DNA from: a virus
Direction: 5' to 3' (one strand)
DNA length: 63,361 nt
Virus record (IMG/VR): IMGVR_UViG_3300047463_000230
Span: 1-63,361 of that record
Translations under genes and position numbers: made by a program
Part shown: positions 49,558 to 57,813 of the stretch, one piece after another
How the letters are laid out: each line of letters opens with the position of its first letter
Numbering within the stretch: the first letter of the stretch is position 1
The notes under the pieces: generated by a model
What the model was told of the DNA's origin: nothing
The model's database searches: none
Seen by the model: only the letters and a program-made list of their open reading frames with translations

Positions 49558-50628
49558 TTATTCCAGGTTGACGATGTAGCTAAATTGGAAGGGGAGATTG
49601 AGAACACCCGCCTGCAACGCCTGCTTAAATATAGCGACGTTGGGCAGGGGTATCAAACTTGTTTTCCTGGTCTGGACGCCATTAAAGGCTTGCACGTTAA
49701 AAGCAAAGCGGTTGAAAACAGCGCCGCCTGTTATGGACCGCCCGCCGCTGATTAGGTTGATGTTGACTTGGTTGCCGACACCAAAGGTCACGCTGACCTG
49801 ATAAGTCTGGTCAACTGGATAGTTGATGCCGTTGGTGCCATACAGGAAGCGCATTACGCGGCGTTTTAGCCAGCGGATGTTAAAAACGTTACCGTCACCT
49901 TTCAGAAAATTCCAGGTGATGATGCGGCGGAAAATGTCGTCGGTCGTCGCGACCACGTTTTGCGGCCCAATGTTCTTGTGAACATTAAAGGCCAACGTGT
50001 TGAAAGTGTAGGTGTTGAACTGCCCCAAGTTTTGGTTATTGCCAGTCGGCAGTGCTTGGCGCGTAATGCCATACAGCCCCTGGGCGACCCAGTCCAGCAG
50101 CGGACCCGCGACAGGGTCTTGGGTGTAGATGGGCAAATTGACTTGGTTGAACCAGTCAACGTACTGCTGCGCCATGCCATTGTAGGCGGACACAAACGCC
50201 TGCAACGCGTCGTCGTCAGCATACTGCTGATATAGATATGACGGGATGACGGCAGTCAGGTTGGTCGGCCCTGCCGGCGGAAACGCGCCTGCGGTCGACG
50301 CGGGCGGGTAAGCGGTCGCGGGCTGGATGACGACGGCGCTAAACTGGTGGCCCGCCGTTGCCGCGTTAACGCTGACATTGGTGGCCTGCCCCGGCGGGAT
50401 GGTGAACGACTGACCCGGTGCCAGGGGTATGGTGGTCGCGGTCTCACTGAGCGCAGCCGGGTTGACAATGTCAATGAACAAGGTTTCAGGCGACGCAATG
50501 CCCTGCCCGCCCGCGTCCAACGGGTTGACCACCATGCCGCCTTGCACAGGGCCGTACATGACGGTGACGGGCGTGCCGCCCGTCTTAATCTGTGTGGCTT
50601 GCGCCGGGTATAGCGTGACAAAGGCCAC
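49558..50628 (-). CDS. baseplate protein, DUF2612-like with extra N-terminal domain
   Basis: 356 residues. Residues ~1-105 duplicate the stand-alone gene at 47394. The rest (YQQYADDDALQAFVSAYNGM, WVAQGLYGITRQALP, FRRIITWNFLKGDGNVFNIR) matches DUF2612-type baseplate proteins that follow J-like genes. Likely a baseplate wedge or fibre-docking subunit. No frameshift seen. Confidence 0.65.
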   Translation of the reverse strand: MAFVTLYPAQATQIKTGGTPVTVMYGPVQGGMVVNPLDAGGQGIASPETLFIDIVNPAALSETATTIPLAPGQSFTIPPGQATNVSVNAATAGHQFSAVVIQPATAYPPASTAGAFPPAGPTNLTAVIPSYLYQQYADDDALQAFVSAYNGMAQQYVDWFNQVNLPIYTQDPVAGPLLDWVAQGLYGITRQALPTGNNQNLGQFNTYTFNTLAFNVHKNIGPQNVVATTDDIFRRIITWNFLKGDGNVFNIRWLKRRVMRFLYGTNGINYPVDQTYQVSVTFGVGNQVNINLISGGRSITGGAVFNRFAFNVQAFNGVQTRKTSLIPLPNVAIFKQALQAGVLNLPFQFSYIVNLE

Positions 50629-50634
50629 TGGCGG

Positions 50635-52050
50635 TTACCCCTGGGTCACGGTGATTGCAGTCGGGGCGGCATAGAAGTAGCTTTCAGGGTCACCAGCAAT
50701 GATGCCAGTACCGCTAGCAGGGGGCACCGAAATGCCATTGATGTTGACGGCGAACACCATGCGGGTGATTAGCTGCGCCGGCAAAATGCTGGCGACGGCG
50801 TTTTGGAACGTTGTTTGGAGCTCGAACAAATTGATGGGCGTCCCGACCGGCAGCGCGTTGACGTAGGCAATGAGTGCTGGTGCCGCCAACTGCGCAACCG
50901 CCGCCTGCGACACGAAGTTGATGGCAGTAGTGTTCCACGTGACCGTCATCGTCACAGACTGCTGCGGCGGGTTGACGAAGGGGATGTTGTATGTGTCGGG
51001 GTAGTCGTTGATCGATACCACGACATTGCGCAAATTGGGTGTCACGACACCGCCACTGACGTAAGCCCCATAGCTAGTGGTGTTGACGCCCAGGCTAAAT
51101 GTCGTTTGCGTCAATACCGTGATAGTGAACGAGCCACCATTGACAGCGGTCATGCCGACGACGCCGTTGATATGAACAACCTGTCCGGTTGCATAGCCAT
51201 GGTTTAGGTTTGTCGTCACGACACCGGGGTTAGCCTGCGTGATGCCAGTGATGGCCAGGGTCGACCCAACCAGCGTCGACACGTCAAACAACGCGGAGTA
51301 GATGGCATAAGCGACCTGATAGGGGTCGCCGCCACCGACAATGATTTCCCATCCCCCGCCGGTCTGCTGCAAAAACGACACCAGCCGCGCCTGCACCCCT
51401 GGCACGTTGCCTAGCAGCGTTCTCAACGTCGCAGGCATGCCGTTGGATGTAGCCAAGCCCGCTTGGAGGACGGCGGCACGGTAGCTTTCCTCGGTCTGCG
51501 CGGCAACGCCCGGCGTCCCAGCCGTCTGGTTGGTAACCGATAGCGTCACAGTCGACGGCACCGACGTAACCAAGGCCGTCACGGTGTTCGTGGCGACTGC
51601 CCATGACCCCGCCACGGTCGCAACGCAGAACAGGGCCGGCGACGTACCGCCAGCACCAACCACGCCGCCGTCTTGGACGACGTACTGGTAGGTACCGTCA
51701 GATACCACAAAGCCCTGGGCGATGACGAAGCCCGGTGTACCAGTGAACACGACATAGACGCTGGTGTTGGTCGGCTGCCCCAGCTGGACGCCGTAAATTT
51801 GACCCAACTGGTTGAGCACGAAAGCGTTGGCACCGTAAGGGGTCAATGAATTGACTGTTTCAACCCGTGCGGCGTCGATTAGTACCAGCGCATTGGTGTC
51901 CGTGCTGGCAATGTCCTCCACCAGCGACCCCGGCAAGTTGGCGGTGTAGCCGGGGTTAATGGCAGCGGTCGCCGCGACCAGCTGATTGCGAAGGTCTTGC
52001 GGGGCCTGCGGTTGCAGGCCGGTCGACAACATGACGGTTGGCAAGGTCAT
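50635..52050 (-). CDS. baseplate J-like wedge protein with FCCH-like insert
   Basis: 471 residues. N-terminal J-like region (LPGSLVEDIASTDTNALVLI, ~40-60) and central QTEESYRAAVLQAGLATSNG match the baseplate_J family, which forms the wedge ring around the hub. Residues ~266-337 hold an inserted domain (HGYATGQVVHINGVVGMTAV, FTITVLTQTTFSL) resembling the insert in cement and sheath proteins. Overlaps the gp25-like gene. Confidence 0.75.
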   Translation of the reverse strand: MTLPTVMLSTGLQPQAPQDLRNQLVAATAAINPGYTANLPGSLVEDIASTDTNALVLIDAARVETVNSLTPYGANAFVLNQLGQIYGVQLGQPTNTSVYVVFTGTPGFVIAQGFVVSDGTYQYVVQDGGVVGAGGTSPALFCVATVAGSWAVATNTVTALVTSVPSTVTLSVTNQTAGTPGVAAQTEESYRAAVLQAGLATSNGMPATLRTLLGNVPGVQARLVSFLQQTGGGWEIIVGGGDPYQVAYAIYSALFDVSTLVGSTLAITGITQANPGVVTTNLNHGYATGQVVHINGVVGMTAVNGGSFTITVLTQTTFSLGVNTTSYGAYVSGGVVTPNLRNVVVSINDYPDTYNIPFVNPPQQSVTMTVTWNTTAINFVSQAAVAQLAAPALIAYVNALPVGTPINLFELQTTFQNAVASILPAQLITRMVFAVNINGISVPPASGTGIIAGDPESYFYAAPTAITVTQG

Positions 52051-52382
52051 TGCGGGATGCTCGCTGCTATCTGAACGCCCTGATTGGTCGTCACATTGAC
52101 ATTGTAGACGGGTCGGGGCAGGGCCTGCTTGGCGATCGTCAGGCTGGCGAAATACGGGGCGAACTGCTGCTGGGTGCGGGCCACGTAGAAGTCAGGAAAT
52201 ATTTGTTGGATGATTGACGGGTTGGCCGGGATACCATAGTTGGCATAATAGGGTGACTCATTGGGGCTAAGCTGCAACACCTGACACAGCGTTGTGACAT
52301 AAACATAATCGTTATTGCCCTGGGCGTCTGTTGTAACTTCAACCCATTGTGGCGACCCCGCCACCCGTCCGTATGTCCTCAT
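52047..52382 (-). CDS. baseplate wedge protein, gp25-like
   Basis: 111 residues. Position between spike and J-like genes and the pattern TTLCQVLQLSPNESPYYANY fit small gp25/W-type or related wedge subunits that initiate sheath assembly. Short overlaps on both sides. Sequence identity to gp25 is not obvious, so the call rests mainly on order and size. Confidence 0.55.
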   Translation of the reverse strand: MRTYGRVAGSPQWVEVTTDAQGNNDYVYVTTLCQVLQLSPNESPYYANYGIPANPSIIQQIFPDFYVARTQQQFAPYFASLTIAKQALPRPVYNVNVTTNQGVQIAASIPQ

Positions 52383-53107
52383 GTGCCTGCCGTCGGCGAG
52401 CTGGTGCTGCCGCCCCCTGTCTGTACGCCACCGTGCTTGTGCGTCGTCAACCCGACTTGGTCACTGGTGGCAAAGCCCGCAATGACGTTGCCAGCGGTCT
52501 TGATGTCGCCGGTATAGGTCGCGCCCGGTGCCGATTGGATGGCGCCGGACAGTTGCAGGTTACCATTGATCTGCGCATTGCCGTTGATAACGGTCATGCC
52601 GTTGATCGTAACAGTTTGCCCGCCGGGTACCGTGACCGTGATATTTGTTGGGGTCAGTACGATTTTGCAGTGTGCCCCCTTGTCCCTGATAACGACCCCG
52701 TCGGGGCCATACAGTACCAAGGCGTTGGCGTCGTCGGTTGCCGACCAATTGGCGTTGGCAATGGGCATGAAAATGAGAGCGGACAAGTTGCCGGGCAAGT
52801 TAAGCCCGGCGGTACCAGTGCCCAGTCCTGACACGCCGCCCAGATAGGCATCGGCTGGGATCACCATGCCCTTGTCGCCAACTTGGATCGGATACCGTAT
52901 CCACTCCGGACCAAACACCGGCACGGTCACCTGTGGCAAGGTGTAGTTGCTGGTTATTTCAAACTTGACCGTAACGATCGACCCATTGACAGACACCACC
53001 GAGCAAGGCAACGCCTGCCCGGTCAACTGCATGAAGCCCCGTATTTTTTGTTCCGCGAAGCGATTAATCGACTGCGCGAACGGGGTCTTTTGCGCGTTGT
53101 TGCTCAT
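52379..53107 (-). CDS. baseplate spike/puncturing protein, gpV-like
   Basis: 242 residues. N-terminal OB-fold region (GQALPCSVVSVNGSIVTVKF, ~29-48), then a repetitive beta-helix part (GGQTVTINGMTVINGNAQIN) and a C-terminal apex with THKHGGVQTGGG. The HxH motif binds a metal ion at the needle tip in Mu gp45/P2 gpV-type spikes. It would pierce the outer membrane. Confidence 0.78.
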   Translation of the reverse strand: MSNNAQKTPFAQSINRFAEQKIRGFMQLTGQALPCSVVSVNGSIVTVKFEITSNYTLPQVTVPVFGPEWIRYPIQVGDKGMVIPADAYLGGVSGLGTGTAGLNLPGNLSALIFMPIANANWSATDDANALVLYGPDGVVIRDKGAHCKIVLTPTNITVTVPGGQTVTINGMTVINGNAQINGNLQLSGAIQSAPGATYTGDIKTAGNVIAGFATSDQVGLTTHKHGGVQTGGGSTSSPTAGT

Positions 53108-54069
53108 GCGGTCGTCACCGCGTTTACAGTCGTGATCCAGCTGTCGGCACCGGGCTGGCGGGAGTGGCCATTGTGGCGAACTAACTGGATGTCGAAAGTC
53201 CCTTGAAAGGCGCTTTTGTCCCGCGCCTGTGACTGCGATGCTGCTGTCGTGGTCACCTGTAGGCCGGGCGGGAACTTGATGCGGTCCTGCACGTTAAAGT
53301 CTGACCTAATGACAGTCTTAAACTGCACCTGATTAAGACCGATCCACGTGGGCTGGCCAATCAAGTCTTGAAACGCGATGTTCTTAACCGTCGGCGCCGT
53401 CGACCCCTTGCCATCGGACACCAGTATCTGGTTGTCCTTTTGCGTCATGCTGACGCCATTATAGCCGCTGTCCCGAATAATGGCCTTGCTGGTGTCATTC
53501 ATGAGGTATGCGAACTCGGCCAGCGTCCCGTAGAACCCCGCCAAGTCGTTGGTCAGCACGAGGTCATTGCTGATGTTAACGGACACCGTTGCGCCGGGGT
53601 ACGCGTTTTGCAACGTGGTCTTGATGCCGTCCGACAGGTTGGACCCTTTTTTCATATTGGCTGATAGGTTGGACACTGCAACGGACGAACTACCGGCGCC
53701 GGGCACTATGATGAGGTCGAGCGACTGTTCCGTATTGATCCAGTTGCCAAACGCCTGCTGGATGACGCCGCGTGCGATCAGGCCGTAGTACGGCGCCACA
53801 GCGGTCGCCAGCGGCAGCCCCTTGCCCATGCCGGCGTAAATGGTCACCAGCTTATTGTTAAAGTCCGACGCCTGCGAAATGGTCTGGAGCGGGACGCCCC
53901 AAATTTTCACATACGAGTTGCCCATGGGTACGGCATAATTTTGCTGGTAGATATCGAACTCGACATCCAAAGCACCGGGGTTGTTGACCCCGTTGGACTC
54001 GCTGGTAAAAGTGCCACCCGACGCGGCAGACCCGTCCGTACCGGTGATGTAGATGGCATATTTCCTCAC
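53104..54069 (-). CDS. baseplate hub protein
   Basis: 321 residues, ATGA overlap with the spike gene. Beta-rich throughout (LDVEFDIYQQNYAVPMGNSY, YVKIWGVPLQTISQASDFNN) with NVQDRIKFPPG near residue 270. Size and position between tape-measure-linked genes and the spike fit a gp27/gpD-like hub. No enzymatic motif. Confidence 0.6.
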   Translation of the reverse strand: MRKYAIYITGTDGSAASGGTFTSESNGVNNPGALDVEFDIYQQNYAVPMGNSYVKIWGVPLQTISQASDFNNKLVTIYAGMGKGLPLATAVAPYYGLIARGVIQQAFGNWINTEQSLDLIIVPGAGSSSVAVSNLSANMKKGSNLSDGIKTTLQNAYPGATVSVNISNDLVLTNDLAGFYGTLAEFAYLMNDTSKAIIRDSGYNGVSMTQKDNQILVSDGKGSTAPTVKNIAFQDLIGQPTWIGLNQVQFKTVIRSDFNVQDRIKFPPGLQVTTTAASQSQARDKSAFQGTFDIQLVRHNGHSRQPGADSWITTVNAVTTA

Positions 54070-54335
54070 GGCGTCACCACAAACTGTTGCGACGCTGCAT
54101 AGAACACGAGGGTCGACGTGAAATAACCTGCCGTCAAAGATATCGGGTAGTCATTGGGCGACCCAATAAGCGGCAAGCAGACGATGAGATTGAACCCCAG
54201 GTCATAGATGTTGACGTACCAGCGTTGACCAAACAGGTTCCAGGTCACCGTGACGTTGTAGACCTGACCGTCGAGGGTCGGTTGAAACTGAAACGGTGGG
54301 GAGGTCTGTTGCGGGGTAAAGGCGAAAGTCGTCAT
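54066..54335 (-). CDS. small baseplate plug-like protein
   Basis: 89 residues. A single beta domain with NVTVTWNLFGQRWYVNIYDL, the pattern seen in small baseplate plug proteins of myophages. Overlaps both neighbours by 4 nt. Confidence 0.6.
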   Translation of the reverse strand: MTTFAFTPQQTSPPFQFQPTLDGQVYNVTVTWNLFGQRWYVNIYDLGFNLIVCLPLIGSPNDYPISLTAGYFTSTLVFYAASQQFVVTP

Positions 54336-55075
54336 TGCGGCAGCCCCGGCAGGGTTGGTGCGGTATTGGCGCCAATGGCGTTGGTGCCGCCGGCGAGGCT
54401 GGCGGGGAACGAGATCGACGATGAGTTAGTTGTCAGGGCGGCGCCGGACAGGGCGCCGGTTGTTTGCTGGCCGCCGCCAATGGCGCTGATAACGGAATTC
54501 GCAGCCTGCTGAAATATCGACGTATTAAGCGACAGTAGCGGCTGCACAAAGTCAAATTGCCATTTGAGCTGGACTTGGGCATTGCCGCCGGGTGATACGT
54601 CGGTCATGCCGGTCATGAGACAGTTCGTATAGATGTAGGACGGGGTCACCACCATGTAGGTGCCGCCGCGATTGTTGTGCTGCGACAGGGCCGTTTGCAA
54701 CGTCGACATGACCGCCAGCTTGCTGGCGTAGCCAAAGCGCTGGCGGGCGGGGCAGGTCATTAGGAGCGAGAAATGCAGGGGCTGTGAAATGATGGCATTG
54801 GCGGCGACAGTCTGGTTGGCAAAGGGATACGTGCCGACCTGATTACTGATAAGGGTGCCGCCGGGGGCGACTTCGTAGTTGGCGAAAAAGTCATCCAGGC
54901 TGATGTCGGACCCGGACGCCAGACCAGTGATCAGGTTCAGGGACTCAGTAATGGCAATGACCGGCAAATGACCGCCGGGGATACCGGCGGCGATGCCGTC
55001 GACCAGCCACAGGGGCGACAGCTGAAAAGCCAGCTTAAAGGCGGCAAGTCCGGGCGTAATGCTGCTCATGGTCAA
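54332..55075 (-). CDS. tail/baseplate protein, unknown
   Basis: 247 residues. N-terminus hydrophobic and helical (AAFKLAFQLSPLWLVDGIAA), a beta-rich middle with FSLLMTCPARQRFGYASKLA and a low-complexity end rich in Ser/Thr/Ala. Located between tape measure and plug genes, the place of tail-tube initiator or hub-associated proteins. Confidence 0.55.
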   Translation of the reverse strand: MTMSSITPGLAAFKLAFQLSPLWLVDGIAAGIPGGHLPVIAITESLNLITGLASGSDISLDDFFANYEVAPGGTLISNQVGTYPFANQTVAANAIISQPLHFSLLMTCPARQRFGYASKLAVMSTLQTALSQHNNRGGTYMVVTPSYIYTNCLMTGMTDVSPGGNAQVQLKWQFDFVQPLLSLNTSIFQQAANSVISAIGGGQQTTGALSGAALTTNSSSISFPASLAGGTNAIGANTAPTLPGLPQ

Positions 55076-56646
55076 TAGGCCAAACTTGCGGCGTTGACAT
55101 TGACACTGCCGCCGGTACGATCATAAATCGTGACGGCGGCAGCGCGCCCATGTTGCCAAGCAGTGTATTTGTCTTCGGGGATGCGGTTGGTACCAATGCC
55201 AGTGCGCTGGGCGGTCGCCATGCCACGGGCGACTTCGCCTGAAAACACCCGGACTTGGTCATCCGTCAACATGGGTGTCATGGGGCCGCCGACGAACATG
55301 TCCGACAGGTAGCTCGCTGCCGACCGTATGCCCTTGGCGGTCGTCATGGCGACCGGGGCCACGAACTCCTTACCAAAGCGACTGCCGATTTCCCCAGGGG
55401 TCGCAACCTGTGACTGCCCAGCCGCCGCCCGTGCTATTAGGCCCGTGCGCTTGCCCTCCGCCACCTTGGCGGCGTGTTCCGCTGATGACGTCGAACGAAA
55501 TATAGACAGGAAGTCCGTTACCGTCTTGGCGGCGTCGATGAACTTATTAATGGCATCAACAAAGGCGTCCGCCATGTCCTTGACCTTTTTTTGAAAGTCC
55601 TCCTCGCGCATGACCTCGGCCCACTTCTTAAGGCCGGCGGCGACTGTGTCGATCCACTCACCAATGCCCTTGGCGTTCAGAAACTTGGTGACCGTCAGCT
55701 CAAAGGCCGACGACAAGTGCTCCAATGGCTTGGTCAGCGGGGTCAACTTGCCAATGATGACAGTTTCGATGGTTTCACCGGACAACGTCAGCTGCCGCTT
55801 GAAATTGTCCCACGCCAAGGCCATGGGGTCGGACAGGTTGAGCGCACCTGCATCGTGTCCAGCGCGGCGCGTCTGCTCCTGGAACTCCGTCGGGTTGCGC
55901 AAGTAGCGCTGCACCGCGCCAATGTCGATGCCCAACGCGCCAAAGTGCAGATAGTCAATGGCAGCGCCACGCTGCCCCTCTGGCAGCTTGGAAATACGGC
56001 CGACGGCCCCGCGTAACGCGGATAGCGACAACTCGAACACGCTTTGCGACTTGATGGCTTCAGCTGACAGCCCCGCATTGCGCAGCGCCAAATAGGCCGG
56101 GCTGGTCACGTCCGTTTTGCCGGCGTTGACGCCTGCCAGGACAGAGCTGGGGTCAACAAAGCGCCCGACGTTTAGCGCGAACGCTTTTTCCTCACCTATC
56201 GAAACGCCAAGCCCCCCGGACGCCCGCCGGCTGCCTGACACACCCGCCGCAAGGCGCTCCAAGCCAAACAGGCCACCGAACCCGAGGACACCAGACACAA
56301 GGCCAGTCAGCGAGGTCCAGCGCAACAGGTTAAGCGTTGCATGGCCAATATTGTCAGCCACCTGCTTGGTGCTGCGCGCCACGTCGCGCCAGTTTTGGGC
56401 CATCGACTGCGACGCCCGGTCCGCGACCTCCTGCGCCTTGGCTTGCAACTTGGCCTGGACATTGGCGGCGATCATCGACGTGACCATGGCGTCGAATGAC
56501 TTTTTGGACCCGTCAATCTTTTTGCCGGCTTCGCCCCACGCTGCCGGCAGGGTCTTAAGCCCGGCCTGATAGCGCTCATAAACCTTCTGAAAGTCCCGGA
56601 AGGCCCGGTCATTGACGTCGATATCAATGATGCTTTTAGCGCCCAT
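55072..56646 (-). CDS. tail tape measure-like protein
   Basis: 524 residues. Helical N-terminal part (FQKVYERYQAGLKTLPAAWG, NVQAKLQAKAQEVADRASQS), a hydrophobic segment at ~108-130 (LNLLRWTSLTGLVSGVLGFG) and a helical C-terminal part. Position after the tail chaperone pair is diagnostic. Short for a tape measure, which predicts a short contractile tail. Overlaps the next gene as ATGA-type. Confidence 0.72.
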   Translation of the reverse strand: MGAKSIIDIDVNDRAFRDFQKVYERYQAGLKTLPAAWGEAGKKIDGSKKSFDAMVTSMIAANVQAKLQAKAQEVADRASQSMAQNWRDVARSTKQVADNIGHATLNLLRWTSLTGLVSGVLGFGGLFGLERLAAGVSGSRRASGGLGVSIGEEKAFALNVGRFVDPSSVLAGVNAGKTDVTSPAYLALRNAGLSAEAIKSQSVFELSLSALRGAVGRISKLPEGQRGAAIDYLHFGALGIDIGAVQRYLRNPTEFQEQTRRAGHDAGALNLSDPMALAWDNFKRQLTLSGETIETVIIGKLTPLTKPLEHLSSAFELTVTKFLNAKGIGEWIDTVAAGLKKWAEVMREEDFQKKVKDMADAFVDAINKFIDAAKTVTDFLSIFRSTSSAEHAAKVAEGKRTGLIARAAAGQSQVATPGEIGSRFGKEFVAPVAMTTAKGIRSAASYLSDMFVGGPMTPMLTDDQVRVFSGEVARGMATAQRTGIGTNRIPEDKYTAWQHGRAAAVTIYDRTGGSVNVNAASLAY

Positions 56647-56651
56647 GGCGG

Positions 56652-56951
56652 TTAGGTCCGTGTCAGTCGCAGGAACTGGATCAAGTGGCGGTCGCGGTAG
56701 GCCTGTGGCGACGCATACTCAAGGTCAAACTGTTTCAGAAACGCTTCAAAGCCGTCGACCGCCGCCCACTCAAGTATCGCACCAACTAGGTGGTCGCCGT
56801 CACGCCAGAACTCGCGGCCCCGGTCGATGTCTGTAAGGAAGTTCCGTATTCCGTACAGTTGGACGAGGTAATTTGCGCACCCCACAGACTCGACATTACA
56901 CCCAGCACTTGCCCGACCTCCGTCCGCTTGTGCATTGCAGACACCACCGTA
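56652..56951 (-). CDS. -1 frameshift extension of the tail assembly chaperone
   Basis: Open -1 frame from the slippery site to a stop at 56652, 99 codons. Frameshifting at T-TTT-TTT (56957-56951) would join it to the first 128 codons of the 56786-57334 frame, giving ~227 residues (G/GT-type pair). The part after ~56885 (YLVQLYGIRNFLTDIDRGRE, AILEWAAVDGFEAFLKQFDL) looks like a real folded domain. A GTG at 56885 is an alternative independent start. Confidence 0.55.
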   Translation of the reverse strand, partial: YGGVCNAQADGGRASAGCNVESVGCANYLVQLYGIRNFLTDIDRGREFWRDGDHLVGAILEWAAVDGFEAFLKQFDLEYASPQAYRDRHLIQFLRLTRT

Positions 56952-57334
56952 AAAAAAGTCAGGGCGTTTTCGACCTCTGAAAGTTCATCGTCTGAAAACA
57001 CCCCATTGGTGATGGCGTTGTGCAGCGGCACGGCTTCCCAGCCGTCACCGGTCAGCATCAGAACATTGGACAGTCTGCGCAGCTCGGCAAAGAAACCGCG
57101 CTCGACCTCGTCCAGTATCCCGCTTTCCGCCGCCACCTTGCGCACCATCATGGCGGCGACGCGCGGCCCTGCCAGTGACCCAAGACCTTCGCTATAGATG
57201 GCGGCGAAGGTCTTGGAGATCACCAGAAAAAACCGTTCAAACACCGCCCGCGCGATGGGCGTTGAATGAACGTAGATCATGCCGTCGGGCCGCTCCAGCG
57301 GCAAAACGACATTCAGCTTCTTGTCAATTTTCAT
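56786..57334 (-). CDS. tail assembly chaperone (short form)
   Basis: 182 residues. Starts KIDKKLNVVLPLERPDGMIY with helical segments (AAMMVRKVAAESGILDEVER). It lies between tube and tape measure genes, where chaperones of the tape measure are encoded. Its last ~28 residues are Ser/Thr-rich and unlike the rest, while an overlapping -1 frame is better conserved-looking, as expected for a frameshift pair. Confidence 0.6.
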   Translation of the reverse strand: MKIDKKLNVVLPLERPDGMIYVHSTPIARAVFERFFLVISKTFAAIYSEGLGSLAGPRVAAMMVRKVAAESGILDEVERGFFAELRRLSNVLMLTGDGWEAVPLHNAITNGVFSDDELSEVENALTFFTVVSAMHKRTEVGQVLGVMSSLWGAQITSSNCTEYGTSLQTSTGAASSGVTATT

Positions 57335-57355
57335 GACACCCCCGCGTCATTGTGG

Positions 57356-57796
57356 TCAGTCAAACAGCGACGAATTGACCAAGTAGTACCCTTTGATGGT
57401 GACGACAAAGCCGGCGTCACTGCCATTGAAAGCAAGTTCGCGCACGCTTTCAATAGCACAGTTGGTCACCGGGTACGGCGACAGGCCCGACGACACGTCG
57501 GGACGCACCACGCCATCGCCCAAAAGGGCATTCGACTCCATCTGCGCTTTGTAGGCATCTGCCAGGGCCTGTGTCTTGATCAGGTTGGTGGTGAGACTGA
57601 TCATCATGTAGGGCTGCGGCGACGTAACCGCCCCGGTCATGGTCGGCAGAAACACCGTTGACTCGCCTTCCAAGGCGAGGCGGATGCCGTCGGCACCAAG
57701 GTACGGCGCTGTGATGTTCAGCTCGGGGAAGTTGGGCCACGACACACTCGCACGGACCCGGTTGAGGGAGCCTTGTGCGACAAGAGGATTAGCCAT
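57356..57796 (-). CDS. tail tube protein (DUF3277-like)
   Basis: 146 residues. Beta-rich (VRASVSWPNFPELNITAPYL, GAVTSPQPYMMISLTTNLIK) with one central helix and VTIKGYYLVNSSLFD end. It directly follows the sheath gene, the normal sheath-tube order, and matches the size of DUF3277-type tube proteins. Confidence 0.7.
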   Translation of the reverse strand: MANPLVAQGSLNRVRASVSWPNFPELNITAPYLGADGIRLALEGESTVFLPTMTGAVTSPQPYMMISLTTNLIKTQALADAYKAQMESNALLGDGVVRPDVSSGLSPYPVTNCAIESVRELAFNGSDAGFVVTIKGYYLVNSSLFD

Positions 57797-57813
57797 GTTT
57801 CAGTCGCTCCTGC

